From positions 37,240-101,239 of the forward strand of contig JAIQCW010000088.1 in the NCBI GenBank assembly GCA_020283715.1: DNA of 64,000 nt, in the 5' to 3' direction. This DNA is from Cytauxzoon felis (taxonomy: Eukaryota > Apicomplexa > Aconoidasida > Piroplasmida > Theileriidae). The first letter of the stretch is position 1; each line of letters begins with the position of its first letter. The translations under genes and the position numbers were made by a program. Below the pieces are notes generated by a model. The model worked only from the letters and a program-made list of their open reading frames with translations, searched no databases and was not told the origin of the DNA. Below are positions 22,199 to 35,000 of this stretch, one piece after another.

Positions 22199-24916
22199 CT
22201 AGTAATCTTTTTTCCAAAAGTGTGAGTGTGTGAGTATGTGTGAAAAGTAAGGGTGTATGCAGTTGCAGACGATGGCTCTTTTGATGGCATAGTGTTGAAC
22301 ATGGAAGAATGATTTTGGTTGTAGATTATCATTTGATGGTATGGAATGGAATGATGTATTTGAGTTTACATTTCTATCGATGTGTACATCATGGAATCCG
22401 ATATGATTATTGACTTTATCGATATCGAGTGTATTTATTACATCATTTAGATAATTAGTTTGTAGTTTATGTGGTTGTATATTTCCGTCATTATTGCTTG
22501 TATCTTTTTTGATTCCTTTAGCTTTGATTAATTTGGATTGTAGAAAGATCCAATTTTCGAATGAGATATATTCTTGTAGTATCCATCTGTATGCATCGCA
22601 TTTTCCCCAGTCATGTATGAATTTAATATTATCATTTGTGGTAGAATGTAGTGAGATATTGAAGAGTTGTTTAAGTGTAATATTACTTTTAAGTAGTTTA
22701 TCTGTATTAACATATCTTAATATTAATTTCATAGGTGGTGTAATACAATGTAATAATTCATCTAATGCTCTTACTTTATTCATTAACATTACATCAGTAA
22801 CTTGATAATGTAATGAGATTTCATTATGTAACCAATCTAATAATGTTATTGGTGATGCTAAGAATCCACCTCTAAATTTAAATCTACTATTACCTAATTT
22901 ATTTATTATATCATAATTATATAAATTAGTTTTTATACCCCTTGATGATATATTTAATATATTTATATTAGATTCAAAATCTATTGCTAATTTAAATAAT
23001 TTGAGTATCCTACTGTTAGCACCCCATATTATATTTATTTTATTATCGGATGTATTTTTATTTTTTTTATATTCATTATAGAAATTGATATAATCTTTAA
23101 TTTCATTAATCCAAGAATCATAAGTAGTATTTAATTTTTTATCCCATAATATAGAAATAATACCTTTTAATCTAATATAATGTATAAAATAATTATCTTT
23201 AAAATGTAATTTAGGTAATATATAATCATTATATAATAATTGTTTAGATACATGTGATATAGCTAATGGATAAGGAGCGATTTTAATAGTACGTATAGAA
23301 TTAGTAATAAGATCTTTAAATGGATAAATCATAGATAAAAATCCATCATATACTTTACTACCTTTATATATAATAGATTTTTTAGTAGATATAAATGGTA
23401 CATTACAACTAGCTCTAATACATGTTTTTAAATCATTATTATTATCAAATTTTGTTTGTGATATACCTTTAAAATATAAATAATTAAATTTAGAATATGA
23501 TATTTTTAATTCACCAATACGTTTATTAATAAGTTTATATGTATTATTAGTAAATGTTTCATCACATATATTAGAAACTATATCATCTAATCTATTTTTA
23601 GATCCATATACAAATACATTTAATGATATACGTTCAATTATATTCATAATATTAGAAAAACCATTCATAATAATAGATGATACTATAGTTAATGAACCAG
23701 ATGATGAACCAGATAATGGTGTTGTTATATTAATTATATTTAATTCTGTTAATAATTCTATAATACCAATATAATATGATATCATAAAACCAGATGGAAA
23801 AAATGAAAATCCTATATTATTATAATTTATATTTGTATTTGTTAATCTAGTACAATCTAATATAATAGAATCTTTCATTTTACGTTCTATATCATATCTA
23901 TGATTTAATTTAGATATTGCACCAATCTCTTCATAATATTCTAATAATTCACTTACAAGTAATTTACTATAACCAATCTCTTTAAATATTATATCAATAT
24001 TCAAACAACATTTATTATAATTAATTAAATTATTATCATCACCAAGTAATATTCTATTAACAGAATCTATTAATGATAAATATAAATTATAATAACCAGG
24101 AAGATTAACATGATTATAATTATCATTATCATTATGTACTCTATATATCAATTTAAAACCAGATGAATATAAATCATATACAACATCATCATTAATTAAA
24201 CCAGGCTTCATCAAATACATCAATAATTGAATACCATTCTCCATCTCTAATGATAAATCAAATTCAGAAGATACCTTATCAATTACATGATCTTCAACTA
24301 TTCCACTGACACTGACTTCGTCTTGAAGTACATCTTTTCCATTGCATGGAGCTTCTACACTTGAGGTCGTCCTGCCGTCAGCTTCCTTATTTACTTCCCC
24401 CTCCAGCTCCCGTAGATCGCTTCCAGGTTTTCCACTTGAGGTCTCTACCTGAGGTCTAATCACTACATTCGAGGTCTGTTCTTCCGGGTTGACATCTTTT
24501 GTTCCTCCGGGTAGAATTCCTGCTCTTACGGGTTGATTATATACGTTCTTCCGGGTTGTCATCTTTTGTTCTTCCTCATTACCTTCGCCACGATCTCCGG
24601 GAGTGGCATCACCCTTTAGGGATAGGTAAATAGAAGAGCTGTCTGCAAGACCAACGGTGGAGGTGGATTGGACCTCAAGTGGAGAGCTCTCTGCAAGAGT
24701 TACATTGGAGTGGGTAGTAGAGGGTAATGTTGTAACCTCGAGTGGAGTAGATGTATCGGACTTGTGGGTAGAAGCTGATTCATTTGCATTGTTTGTTCGA
24801 GTAGAAATATTTTTTCGGAAGAAATGATGTAAATTTGAAGGGATTTTTTTGAAAATGGTATCATTCTGATAAATGTTGATATCTTTGAGATAGACTGGTA
24901 GTTTATGATTAGCCAT
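22199..24916 (-). CDS. Patatin-like phospholipase
   Basis: 905 residues, one exon. The catalytic Ser lies in GSSSG at residues 403-407 and the Asp in YDGF near 524, forming the Ser-Asp dyad of patatin lipases; CIRASCNVPF near 499-508 is the conserved helix before it. The enzyme would hydrolyse phospholipid or acylglycerol esters. Long flanks on both sides resemble lipid-droplet or SDP1-type patatins. Residues of about 57-193 come from MHE copy 11, inserted between the N-terminal 50 residues and the conserved region. The distal C terminus is Asn/His-rich. No membrane segment is obvious. Confidence 0.85.
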   Translation of the reverse strand: MANHKLPVYLKDINIYQNDTIFKKIPSNLHHFFRKNISTRTNNANESASTHKSDTSTPLEVTTLPSTTHSNVTLAESSPLEVQSTSTVGLADSSSIYLSLKGDATPGDRGEGNEEEQKMTTRKNVYNQPVRAGILPGGTKDVNPEEQTSNVVIRPQVETSSGKPGSDLRELEGEVNKEADGRTTSSVEAPCNGKDVLQDEVSVSGIVEDHVIDKVSSEFDLSLEMENGIQLLMYLMKPGLINDDVVYDLYSSGFKLIYRVHNDNDNYNHVNLPGYYNLYLSLIDSVNRILLGDDNNLINYNKCCLNIDIIFKEIGYSKLLVSELLEYYEEIGAISKLNHRYDIERKMKDSIILDCTRLTNTNINYNNIGFSFFPSGFMISYYIGIIELLTELNIINITTPLSGSSSGSLTIVSSIIMNGFSNIMNIIERISLNVFVYGSKNRLDDIVSNICDETFTNNTYKLINKRIGELKISYSKFNYLYFKGISQTKFDNNNDLKTCIRASCNVPFISTKKSIIYKGSKVYDGFLSMIYPFKDLITNSIRTIKIAPYPLAISHVSKQLLYNDYILPKLHFKDNYFIHYIRLKGIISILWDKKLNTTYDSWINEIKDYINFYNEYKKNKNTSDNKINIIWGANSRILKLFKLAIDFESNINILNISSRGIKTNLYNYDIINKLGNSRFKFRGGFLASPITLLDWLHNEISLHYQVTDVMLMNKVRALDELLHCITPPMKLILRYVNTDKLLKSNITLKQLFNISLHSTTNDNIKFIHDWGKCDAYRWILQEYISFENWIFLQSKLIKAKGIKKDTSNNDGNIQPHKLQTNYLNDVINTLDIDKVNNHIGFHDVHIDRNVNSNTSFHSIPSNDNLQPKSFFHVQHYAIKRAIVCNCIHPYFSHILTHSHFWKKDY
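24337..24747 (-). repeat. MHE copy 11, in exon of the phospholipase gene
   Basis: Sense orientation and open throughout. The D stem is the variant CCCTTTAGGG (24612-24621), C is the [10 protein letters not shown] version, and the spacer has GTTCTTCCGGGTTGA-type repeats shared with copies 6 and 14. Confidence 0.92.
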
Positions 24917-25008
24917 TATTATTTAAACTTCCATTGATTAGGATAATATATAGATTTAATATACATATTTAATCAACTAAATTTTCTATTATACATTTGA
25001 AATTAATA

Positions 25009-28000
25009 TTATTTTTTATAAAAGTATTTTATGAATTGTTTAATATGGGATGATGTGACCTGTAGTGATTTGAAATTATGTATGGTGTAAATTAATAATT
25101 CTTTACAAAATAAAGCAATCTTTGAACATTTTTTAATGTCTAATGTTATTAATTCATCTACAATATCATCCAATGATGATAAATTATCACATCGACCCTT
25201 CAAGTACAATTGGAGACATTCTGATACTTCATTGCGATGTTCTAATCCATTAGGCATTGTAATTACTTCAGTAAATATAGTCTTCTATATTGATTTTAAT
25301 ATATAGAATTCAATTTACCTTAAGATTCTTGGGTAATTTAGATACATCTTCTATTGTCGTCACAAATAGTACAGAATTATCAGATAACCATATAGATCTA
25401 TCCATAAAAGATTCCAATTCAATACATATTGAATGAAGCATCCTCCTTATATAGTATTCATCTCCATTCAATACATGCAAATCGTCCAAGACAACAATAC
25501 ATTTCACGCTCTCACGTCTCGTCTCTATAGTAATGATGTCATTCTAACAACCACCTTAAAAGACTGGTATCTACAATACCTTTATTTCAACCAGCTTCTC
25601 CACCTAAGGTCGTATCCACCATGTCTTGCACTTCACCCGAGGTCTTTCCACTCGCCGTGGAGGCTCTTCTATTTACTTCCCCTTCCAGCTCCCGTAGATC
25701 GCTTCCAGGTATTCCACTTGAGGTCTCCACTTGAGGTCCAATCACTAACCTCAACACTGCCACGATCTCTGGGAGTGGCTATACTCTATAGAGATGAATA
25801 AATAGAGAAGGCTCCACGCCTAGTGGAATGACCTCGAGTGGAGAGCTGACGGCAGGACAACCTCAAGTGGAGCTGAGTGGAAATTTGTGTATAATTAATT
25901 TATAGTATGTATATAGAATTAACTTACTATTGATCATTATTTGATTGAATTGGTGTTTGATGGTGTTGAAAAATGTATGTATGATCTTTTCGGACAGGCC
26001 GACTTGCGGTTTAATAAATGATGTGATTGTAGCATTAATGAGGATACAATCGAGTTCATGTGCGATATTTGTAGCGAGTAATGATTTACCAGAGCCAGGT
26101 GTACCTTCAATAATTAGACCAATCGATTTATCATTAGTATTGGAATCGAAGTATTTATTCAATTTATTAATGATATCATCAGCCAAAATCATTGATTTAT
26201 ACCCAAATAATCTGAAATATTCACCATTCTTAATTTCCAATGGTACTATATCCATATTTCTACAATACTTTAATGATGTATGAATTATACAATTCGTAGG
26301 CATATTATACAAAAAATTCAATGGTCTGATCAATTCTATAGACCTCTCATAACAAGAAACCAATAAATCATACGATACATTTTCCAAACAGCATAAATTA
26401 TTTTCATCCCTCAAGGAAACACTCTGATCAAACATTTGTCTACCTTCAGATCTTCCATTCACCCCTCCTTCGTCCTGCAGACAGCTCTCCACCTGAGGTC
26501 CAGTCCTGCCGTCAGCTCCTTTATTTACTTCCCCCTTCGCTTCCCTGAGATCAGCTGCGGGTATTCCACTTGAGGTTACATCCTCACTTCCGCCACGATC
26601 TCCGGGAGTGGCATTACCGTTTACGGGGAGGTAATTAGGAGAGCTGTCTGCAAGACCAACAGTGGAGGCGAGTGGAACAGAGTTGGATTGGACATCAAGT
26701 GGGGAAGAGTTATTTTTTTGTTTGGTCTTTTTGATGATATCGCATTTGGTATACTGTATTAGTGTATGGACATCATCTAGTGTATATCCTTGTGATAATT
26801 TCATTAGAGGTCTATAAGATAATGATATGAATAGGATATACTTACGTTGTTGCTGTATAATTACCGATCAATTCTAAAGAGAGGTTCGATAAAAGTTTAT
26901 ATTTTAAATATTCATCGATTAATGTTACATTATTTAAATTGATTTTATATTTAATAATCTTTAATTTATTAATAATTAATGATAAATCCAATTGTAATTT
27001 CTTGTCTAAACTATCATCAACAATAATTCTTCCAGATTCTTGAAAATTTTCCTCAATATTATCCAGAAAAAATATATAAATCGGTAAATCCAATAATAAC
27101 CATACATTAATATACTCATCCAATAAATCAATCATCAATGATTTCAAATTCAATACATCATTCATCATACCACTCTTATAAAACACATCCATATCCCTCA
27201 TCAATATGTATATACACAAATCAACACGATGATATAACAATTGTCTACCTTCAGATGTTACATCACGTCTTCCATTGCATGGAGCTTCTCCACCTGAGGT
27301 CCTGCCGTCAGCTTCCTTATTTACTTCCCCCTCCGCTTCCCTGAGATCAGCTGCGGGTTCCACTTGAGGTCCATTTACTACATTCGAGGTCTGTTCTTCC
27401 GGGTTGACATCTTTTGTTCCTCCGGGTAGAATTCCTGTTATTAGGGGTTGAACATCTACGTTCTTCCGGGTTGACGTTTGCTGTTTTTCCTCATCACCTC
27501 CATCATTGCCACGATCTCTGGGAGTGGCTCTACTCTTTAGAGATAGGTAATTGGAAGAGCTGTCTGCAAGACGACCTACGGTGGATTGGACCTCGACTGG
27601 AGACGATAAAAGATATGCTTGTACTGTGATTGTTAGTAAAACTAATTCGAATGTGGGAGATTTATGATTATGATGGATGAATGTTTGTAGTTTTTTGGAA
27701 TTGAACTTGATTAAATTTTGTAAAATTTCACTTGACAATGTATCTTTATGATGATTATAGAGCTGATTGACGATGGATATGCATGTACTACAAGAACATG
27801 TAGCATTATAACACCTATTAATATAACAAAAATTCTGTGATGATGTATAATCCATCAAATTCAATGTGTATATTAAACCGAGATCTGATGATTTACAAAA
27901 GTTTAAACACCAGTCATATAATGGCAAATCTAAAAGTAATAATATAAAAATTGATAATTTTTATACTTACTATTATTAGATTTAATATAAAAACCTATTG

Positions 28001-28619
28001 GTAATTCATTTTTTATTATCCTGTGGTTGGATTGTATAGAAAATCTGTTATATATAGAACCCTTTATACTATTTATAATATTCAATTGAACTCTATTCAA
28101 TTCCAATGATATGTTCATAGAATCCACCCTCCTTAACCAATTGTCAAATAAAACCTCCAAGTAGTCATCTATAGTAGAAATTCTATTGTCATGAGGAAGG
28201 ATTCCATCTGAGGTCCATCCATCTTTCACATTATATGGAACTTCTACAGTTGAGGTCGTCTTGCAGACAGCTCTTCTATTTAGTTCCCCCTCCGCTTCCC
28301 TGAGATCAGCTGCGGGTACCACTTGAGGTCCAATCACTACACTTCTGCCACGATCTCCGGGAGTGGCATTACTCTTTAGAGATAGGTAATTGGAAGAGCT
28401 GTCTGCAAGACCAACGGTGGTTGTAACCTCAGGTGGAGGAGACCTATCGTTATATATATTCTTTCGAGTTGTGGATAATCCTGTTCCATTACTCTTCTCC
28501 CAGCGGAACTTCAATACGCTGGATTCATCTTTATCATCACTACAGTTTATTAAACGCCAATACTCGTCTGTATATGACGAATTGATTTGTAATCCTACGA
28601 TATTCATCTGAGATTCCAT
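25009..28619 (-). CDS. AAA-family ATPase with a single recognisable C-terminal AAA module
   Basis: Five exons (28619-27971, 27929-26846, 26811-25928, 25524-25319, 25284-25009) give about 1,030 residues. The AAA core is near the C terminus: Walker A EGTPGSGKSLLA, then VGLSEKII, Walker B CIVVLDDLH (Asp-Asp), sensor-1 VLFVTTIEDVSKLP, and an arginine-finger-region segment LEHRNEV. The Walker A is not the usual GPPGTGKT. The arrangement recalls PEX1/PEX6 or NSF-like proteins but I cannot choose. The N-terminal 600 residues are otherwise unrecognised and host three in-frame MHE copies; a fourth lies in the intron 25525-25927. All exon joins are in phase. Confidence 0.75.
25600..25872 (-). repeat. 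MHE copy 12, intron of the AAA gene, sense
   Basis: Complete element. The D stem is CTCTATAGAG (25784-25793), a perfect palindrome different from the common version. The C module is the [10 protein letters not shown] type. Confidence 0.9.
26469..26705 (-). repeat. MHE copy 13, in exon of the AAA gene
   Basis: Sense and open ([27 protein letters not shown]). The D stem is the variant CCGTTTACGG (26617-26626), which changes the peptide from LSLKS to LPVNG. Confidence 0.92.
27270..27602 (-). repeat. MHE copy 14, in exon of the AAA gene
   Basis: Sense and open. The long spacer contains the ILPGGTKDVNPEEQTSN block shared with copy 11; one end cassette is the CCATTGCATGG hairpin. Confidence 0.92.
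28202..28438 (-). repeat. MHE copy 15, in exon of the AAA gene
   Basis: Sense and open ([26 protein letters not shown]). Ends in inverted A modules. Confidence 0.92.
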
Positions 28620-28922
28620 AGAAATTCAACTTCTATACTTGTCTAGTAGATGGAAGACATCTAACAACCTCAATACTACTCCTGTAACATCAAAGGGAAA
28701 CTCAATGTTCTCAAGCAATTTTTAAACAAAACATGAAATCAATTTCAAGATTCATTCATGTATTTCTAGAGCTGTAACTTTCCATAGTCTTCCAGTGGAT
28801 GTGGTTCTTGTCAGTATCCTCCTTCCTACATGATATCAACTCATCCTTCAATGCACCACCTAATTAAAATTAGAATAAAATAATATAATAAAGATTCTGT
28901 AATTTAAAATTAATAATTAATA
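28620..28922. other. Upstream region between divergent AAA ATPase and SEC14 genes
   Basis: 303 bp, AT-rich. No gene or MHE module is seen; it presumably holds both promoters. Confidence 0.5.
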
Positions 28923-30991
28923 ATGTCAGAATCTAAATGTGTAGAATTATTATCGCAAAAAATACACTATGGACGTATAGATATACCACACGATCATATA
29001 AATCCATATGCCATAGATGAATCGGTACTGTTATATGAACCACTACTACCTGATGTTATAAATCTTCATACACATCAACGATTGATATTTAATAACGCAG
29101 TCATTACTCAAGAAGAAGAAGACCACGTTATAAAATTCAATGAATACATACATGAAGGTCACATAGAATGGGATAAGTTAAATCTTAATATTGATAAAGG
29201 AGATGAAGATCAGTTTAAAGATCACCTCATCTCCATGAGGCAAGAATATCTACGATTTCTACATTCAGCAAAGTTCAATTATGACAGTGCCATACAATTA
29301 ATCATCAATAATTACAAATTCAGACATTCTAATCTACTACCAGCCACTCTAGATGAGATTAAATTCGAATTGGAAAATGGATACATTTACTGGTTTGGTA
29401 GAGATCTCAAGTGCAGACCCATACTCTATGTCGACCCTTTTAAACTAGAAACACTCGAAATCAATAAAATCATAAAGCTTGTAGTCTTCTGCTTCGAATT
29501 CTTCCTCAGGTTTGTACATTTAGCGAATGCAATCCGCGAACCTATATCTACTCCGCTCGAGGTCTAATCCACCCGAGGTCGTCCTGCAGACAGCTTCTCT
29601 ATTTACTTCCCCCTCCGCTTCCCTGAGATCAGCTACGGGTATTCCACTTGAGGTTACATCCTCTACACATCCAACATCGCCACGATCTCTGGGAGTGGCT
29701 TTACTCTTTAGAGATGACTAAATGAAGGAAGCTGTCTGCAGGACGACCTCAGGTGGAACGGCGAGTGAAAGGGATGGTGGAGTGGACAACACAAGGTTAT
29801 AATATTTCATTATGTATGATGTTATATTATAGGTATTTGAATGTTGGTGGTCGTGCTGAGAATTATATTGTGGTGATTGATTGTTGTGATAAGAGTGTTG
29901 TACAGGTACCATTGCAGACGATAGTACAATTGAGTGAGATAATGTCATCTAAATATCGTGGTAGATTGTATAAGATGTATTTTATTAATACACCAAAGTT
30001 ATTTAATATGATGATGAAACCTATAATTTCAATATTACCAGAAACTACATCACAAAAAATTATTATACTTGGCTCTAATTATTTACAAACATTTAAACAA
30101 CTTTTCAATCCCAATCAACTACAAGAAAAATATGGAGGTATACAACCCAATATCAATTGCTATTATCCATTCAAATTCTTTCCTAATTCAACTAATCCAA
30201 ATATATCTGACATAAACAATCCACAACCATCAAAAACTGATGATACATCCACATCTCCCATTGATACTGTTCCACATGAGGTCCAATCCAACTCTCTTCC
30301 ACTCGCCATGGTGGCTTCACCTGAGGTCAATCCTGCCGTCAGCTCTTCTAATTCACTCCCCGTAAACGGTAATGCCACTCCCGGAGATCGTGGCGATGTT
30401 GAAGGTAATAAGGATGTAACCTCAAGTGGAAGCGGAATACCTGGAAGCGATCTACGGGAGCTGGAAGGGGAGATAAATAGAGAAGGCACCACGCCTAGTG
30501 GAAGACCTCAGGTGGAGAGCTGTCTGCAAGACAAGACTACAACCTCCGATGGAGACGTCACGACGACTTCAGATATAACTCCTACTGGAAATAGATTTGT
30601 GGTAAATAATTCATCACCTATAGATGATCCATGGGTATTTTCTGAACATTCTAATAAAGGTGTTATTACACCTAGTGGTGATGATACATCTCCTATTGAA
30701 TATATTAATTATTATACTCTTACAGATGATACATCATCTATACCTATTCCATTTTTAATTATACCAGAACATGTATTATTTGGTTCATGTTTAATATTAC
30801 GTGGTCATAGGAATAGAAATGAGAATAGATATATGACAATGATGGAAAGTTGGTTACCATTACTTGGACATTATATGTTGACGAATCAAACGGGTAAATA
30901 TATAATGACAAAGAGACCAGACTTACAACATGAAGTTAGAATAGTTCGTAAAAGTATAGAATTATATAATTATATTAGCGATATTAATTAG
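28923..30991 (+). CDS. SEC14/CRAL-TRIO lipid-transfer domain protein
   Basis: Two exons (28923-29509, 29833-30991), about 581 residues. The N-terminal helical lobe has FLHSAKFNYDSAIQLIINNYKFR, the CRAL-TRIO-N pattern. The lipid-binding lobe follows with CRPILYVDPFKLE, ENYIVVIDCCDKSV, YKMYFINTPKLFNMM and YGGIQPN. Such proteins shuttle phosphatidylinositol or other lipids between membranes. After the domain comes an in-frame MHE (copy 17), then about 130 residues with FLIIPEHVLFGSCLILRGHRN that may be a GOLD-like end. The 323-nt intron also has an MHE. The stop overlaps the convergent YIP1-family gene by 8 bp. Confidence 0.88.
29553..29770 (-). repeat. MHE copy 16, SEC14-gene intron, antisense
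   Basis: Complete D and C modules, B cassettes CTGTCTGCAGGACG and the GGCGAGTG hairpin half. Opposite to the host gene. Confidence 0.9.
30270..30555 (+). repeat. MHE copy 17, in exon of the SEC14 gene
   Basis: The only exonic copy on the plus strand, again sense and open ([27 protein letters not shown]). The D stem is CCGTAAACGG. Together with the minus-strand exonic copies it shows that orientation follows the gene, not the chromosome. Confidence 0.92.
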
Positions 30992-31934
30992 TATATGATT
31001 GTAATATCATAAGAAAAATAACTTGTATAATATATGATGATAAGATGCTTATAGTTTTGAATGATTTAATATTATGCGATGGTATAATATCAGGTAGAGT
31101 AATTAATAATGTAGATGATGTAGATATACAAAGATAAAAATAAATTAATAAATTTAATATATATGATAAATGTTTAAAAAATGGTATATATGCCATAACT
31201 AATGTTGTCCATACAATAATTTTACATAAGAATGCTAATGGTATCTGAGTATAACCACATATTGATATATATAAAACAAGATTATATGTATTAAAATTAT
31301 TTGTATAATAATAATTAATTATAAATATAATTGAACCCATTAAAATTGAACAAGATAAACATAATAATATTAATTTAAATAATACTATTAATGATACAAA
31401 TCTTATTAATTCTATATTATGAAATACAACATGTAAACTATATATTGAAAATATAGATCCAGCAGTTAAAATATTTATCCATAATGGACCAAATAAATCC
31501 GGTTTATTACTTAAATTCGTCAATGATATATATAATTTATCAGATTTATTTATCCTCATACCCATTATTGGCTCCACATATATATCTACATTACTTACTC
31601 TATTATCTTCTATTAAAACCCTTCTACAACTATTATAAATATATTTCATAAATCTAACTATACCAACATCAAAACATAAATATGGACATAAAGATCCTTT
31701 ACAACGATCAAAATATTCATATTGAGTAATATTAAACCAGTTTCTTATATATTCTAAACTACTCAATACAACCAATGAATCACCTCCTATCTCAATATCC
31801 TTCATCACACCCTTAATGTCACCAACACCTTGTCCAACTTTATTAGAGGACACACCCAAATCCCCAAAAGTATTTTCAAGATATTTAGAAGAAGATTTTA
31901 CATCTTTAGATTCACTCGGTGATTCAATATCCAT
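30984..31934 (-). CDS. YIP1/YIPF family membrane protein
   Basis: 316 residues, no intron. A hydrophilic N-terminal half contains RNWFNITQYEYFD and is followed by SNKPDLFGPLWINILTAG, the conserved DLYGPFWI motif of YIPF1/YIPF2-type proteins, then five membrane segments to the C terminus. These proteins sit in Golgi and ER-exit membranes and bind Rab GTPases. The C-terminal codons overlap the convergent SEC14-gene stop by 8 bp, so the two mRNAs must overlap. Confidence 0.85.
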   Translation of the reverse strand: MDIESPSESKDVKSSSKYLENTFGDLGVSSNKVGQGVGDIKGVMKDIEIGGDSLVVLSSLEYIRNWFNITQYEYFDRCKGSLCPYLCFDVGIVRFMKYIYNSCRRVLIEDNRVSNVDIYVEPIMGMRINKSDKLYISLTNLSNKPDLFGPLWINILTAGSIFSIYSLHVVFHNIELIRFVSLIVLFKLILLCLSCSILMGSIIFIINYYYTNNFNTYNLVLYISICGYTQIPLAFLCKIIVWTTLVMAYIPFFKHLSYILNLLIYFYLCISTSSTLLITLPDIIPSHNIKSFKTISILSSYIIQVIFLMILQSYTN

Positions 31935-32023
31935 ATTTCAAGAAGTTCATCAGTGTGAGACCCTATCACTCTTGGAATAGGCAGAGTTCAAAACTCCAGT
32001 CAAAACCTTAAAAATGTAGTAAA

Positions 32024-35000
32024 ATGTGCTTAAATAATCCAGCAGTAAAATTAAAATTAATTTGTAACCGAAAAATTAGTGAATTAAATGATAATGAATT
32101 GTTAAAGTTATTAGAGTCATTAGAATGGCCAGCCAAGACATCTGCCTTTCTAAGTAAAAATGAAAGACTGCCACTATGGATTTTGAATAAATTATTATCG
32201 CATATTAAAAAAATTAAGCAAAATGATGTAAAAAATTTTAAATTTAGTACTGTATACATACAACTGGTAGATTATCTAATTACACACGTACCACAGAAGA
32301 ATCTACTCTCAAACAACGGTAACGCACTTAATAAGATCATCAAACTTCAATGTGTACCAACTGATGTCAACAATGGTATGCTCGAGGCATATCTCAATCA
32401 TGTTATCGCAATCAACAATTTGTTGAAGAATATAGGGGGATTGGAAGTGAGAGAGGGATATGAAGAACGGTGTAAAGATGAAAGTAAAGACAAATCACCT
32501 ATTCATGGGAGGATGGATGATGTTGGTGTATGGGAGGATTCAGACAACATCATATTATTGAGAAACAGACCTTCAGTCAAGTTAATTATGTCATTAAATC
32601 AGGACGATTTGGTAAATTTACTACTGCATAGCGTAAATTTGTACAAAATTTGGGTAGAATTAGGCATTGAAATGGAAGTTATTGATAGTGTATTACAGGA
32701 GATTATACAGCACGTTGTTATATTAATAGACATGTTGTATATAGTCTTAAGCTGTAATGGGAATCATAAAAGTGTACATGACGTCATTGTTAATGTGTTA
32801 ATGGAGCCTTTAGTTAAAATGAGATGGTATTTAGATGATTGCATATCAATGATTAAAGAATATACAAATGCCTGTTGTAAAATACTAAACTTGATAATGG
32901 GTAAGAGGTACATTAATAATTTTATTGAATTTATTAATAAAAAAATATATAATGAATCGAAAAATAAAAATAAATTACCCCATAATTCCAAATTTATTTT
33001 GAGTGTTATGGGGTACTTGGAATGTAAAGATGGGGATATATTAAGGGGTATATCATTGATGTTGCCGGAAATTTTTAAGGTACTAATTTGTAATTTGAGG
33101 GAACATAGACGTTGTATTGTATCATATTCCCATATATTTGTACAAAAAATATTGAAGTTGTCTAGTGTTGATTCTACAAATTACTTCATACAATGTCTAT
33201 ACGCCATTGTTTCATCCTTGAAAGAGCACAATATACTGACGTATACAGATGAGGGGAAGGAGCTCATTAACGAAGTCATTCATGATGTAATCAAATTCTC
33301 CATCAAAGTGCTTGGGAGCATTTACGCTGATGGTGAGGTGATGAGTCACACGAATCATCTATGGGATACCCTGCGTTTGACACTACCACTTAAACTCGAC
33401 GAATATATTGAAGATGTACTGAAGGTGCTATATATTTCATTAGAAGTAAGAGGAAGAAGGGGTGGCAGAGATGGAGGAGGTGTGGATGGCGACTTCACTT
33501 CACATGATACACTGTTAAGTGACATTGTACTCGCATATGCATCTTCAAATGATTTGTCATCCCTATTACTCAGTATATGCAAGTTGTCAGAGGACAACTT
33601 TAGTAATACATCCATTCTGTTGACTGCGGGTGTATCAGAATCCCTCAAACACTCATCGAACTACATGTCTACCAATCAAATACCCTTAATTCTATCCACC
33701 TTCACCGATTGCTGCACGAATGTTAATGATAAAGTCCTTCAATTCATGACCAACGCGCTCTTACCGTTTTTAAAAGGGTTAAATTTCAATAAATTTGTCA
33801 TTGTCAATAGGGTCATTAGAGAATTTGTTAAACTCTTTGACGTCATTTCCAATCATTTAGAACCTCAATTAGCCTTGGAAATCACCATTACATGCAGAAA
33901 ATTACTATCATGGATTAGTATCAATCATGGTGATATCCAGATCATCAACATACTAAACTCTATATACAAAAAATTTGTTGTTGGGTATAATGGGGGGTTT
34001 TCACACCACATTTTCTTCAATATTTGCTATCACTTTCAGATGGTACTCAATGAACGACATTATCTAAATGATGAATGTAATGATATTATATCTACATGGG
34101 GTGAAGAATATATAAATATGGGGTGGATGCAAGAGGATAGAATTAAGTATGAATTGATCAATGGAGATGTACAATTTTCTCAATATATAAAAGTATTTAA
34201 TTCATTTATAGTAGACGATTATATAAATTATGTGGTGAAAAATAAATATTCTTATACGTTTATAATTTTGTTTATAAATGAGGGTAATATTAAAAATTTA
34301 TTTGATTATCTAATGGATTCCTTTAATTTTGATATTTGTATAGAGGTTATAAATTATTACAAGATGTTAAATGATGTTGAATTCCAATTATTATTGAAAA
34401 AAATTGAAAATTATGGGGATTTAAAAACATCAATTGATATGTTTATCTATATTTTACAATATGAACTTCGTATCAATCAATCGAGATGTTTTAAACATCT
34501 TTTTGATACCATCTCATCTGAGCGTGGAATTTTCCACGAACACCATAATGATTTGAACCTATTAAAATCACTTTATATTTTCTATTCATTAATTATAAAT
34601 AAAGTAATTGGCGAAGATAAAAGAAAAGTCCAAGAAATTCTATTCAAAATTACACATATATCATCAATTGACGAAATTTTAAATTTCAACCCAGAATCTC
34701 TATTTAAATCATCACTACTTTCGGGTATCGTAGAGAATCTAAATATAACTAGTTTAAACTTTTGTTTCAACCTACCCCAAGTCATTAAATTCATAAATGG
34801 GGTAAATAAACCCCCACCTGAAAGAAGTTTTAACCTGAATTTATTGAGATTGGTACTAAAATCTGATTTAAAATTCAATAATTCGATACTAGTAGAAATT
34901 TATAACCTATTTCCCAATGAATATACACCCTCTATTTTATTAAATACCCCACATTATTTTCCCCCATTTGAAGTAATAAATTTATTAGCCAAGTGTATAA

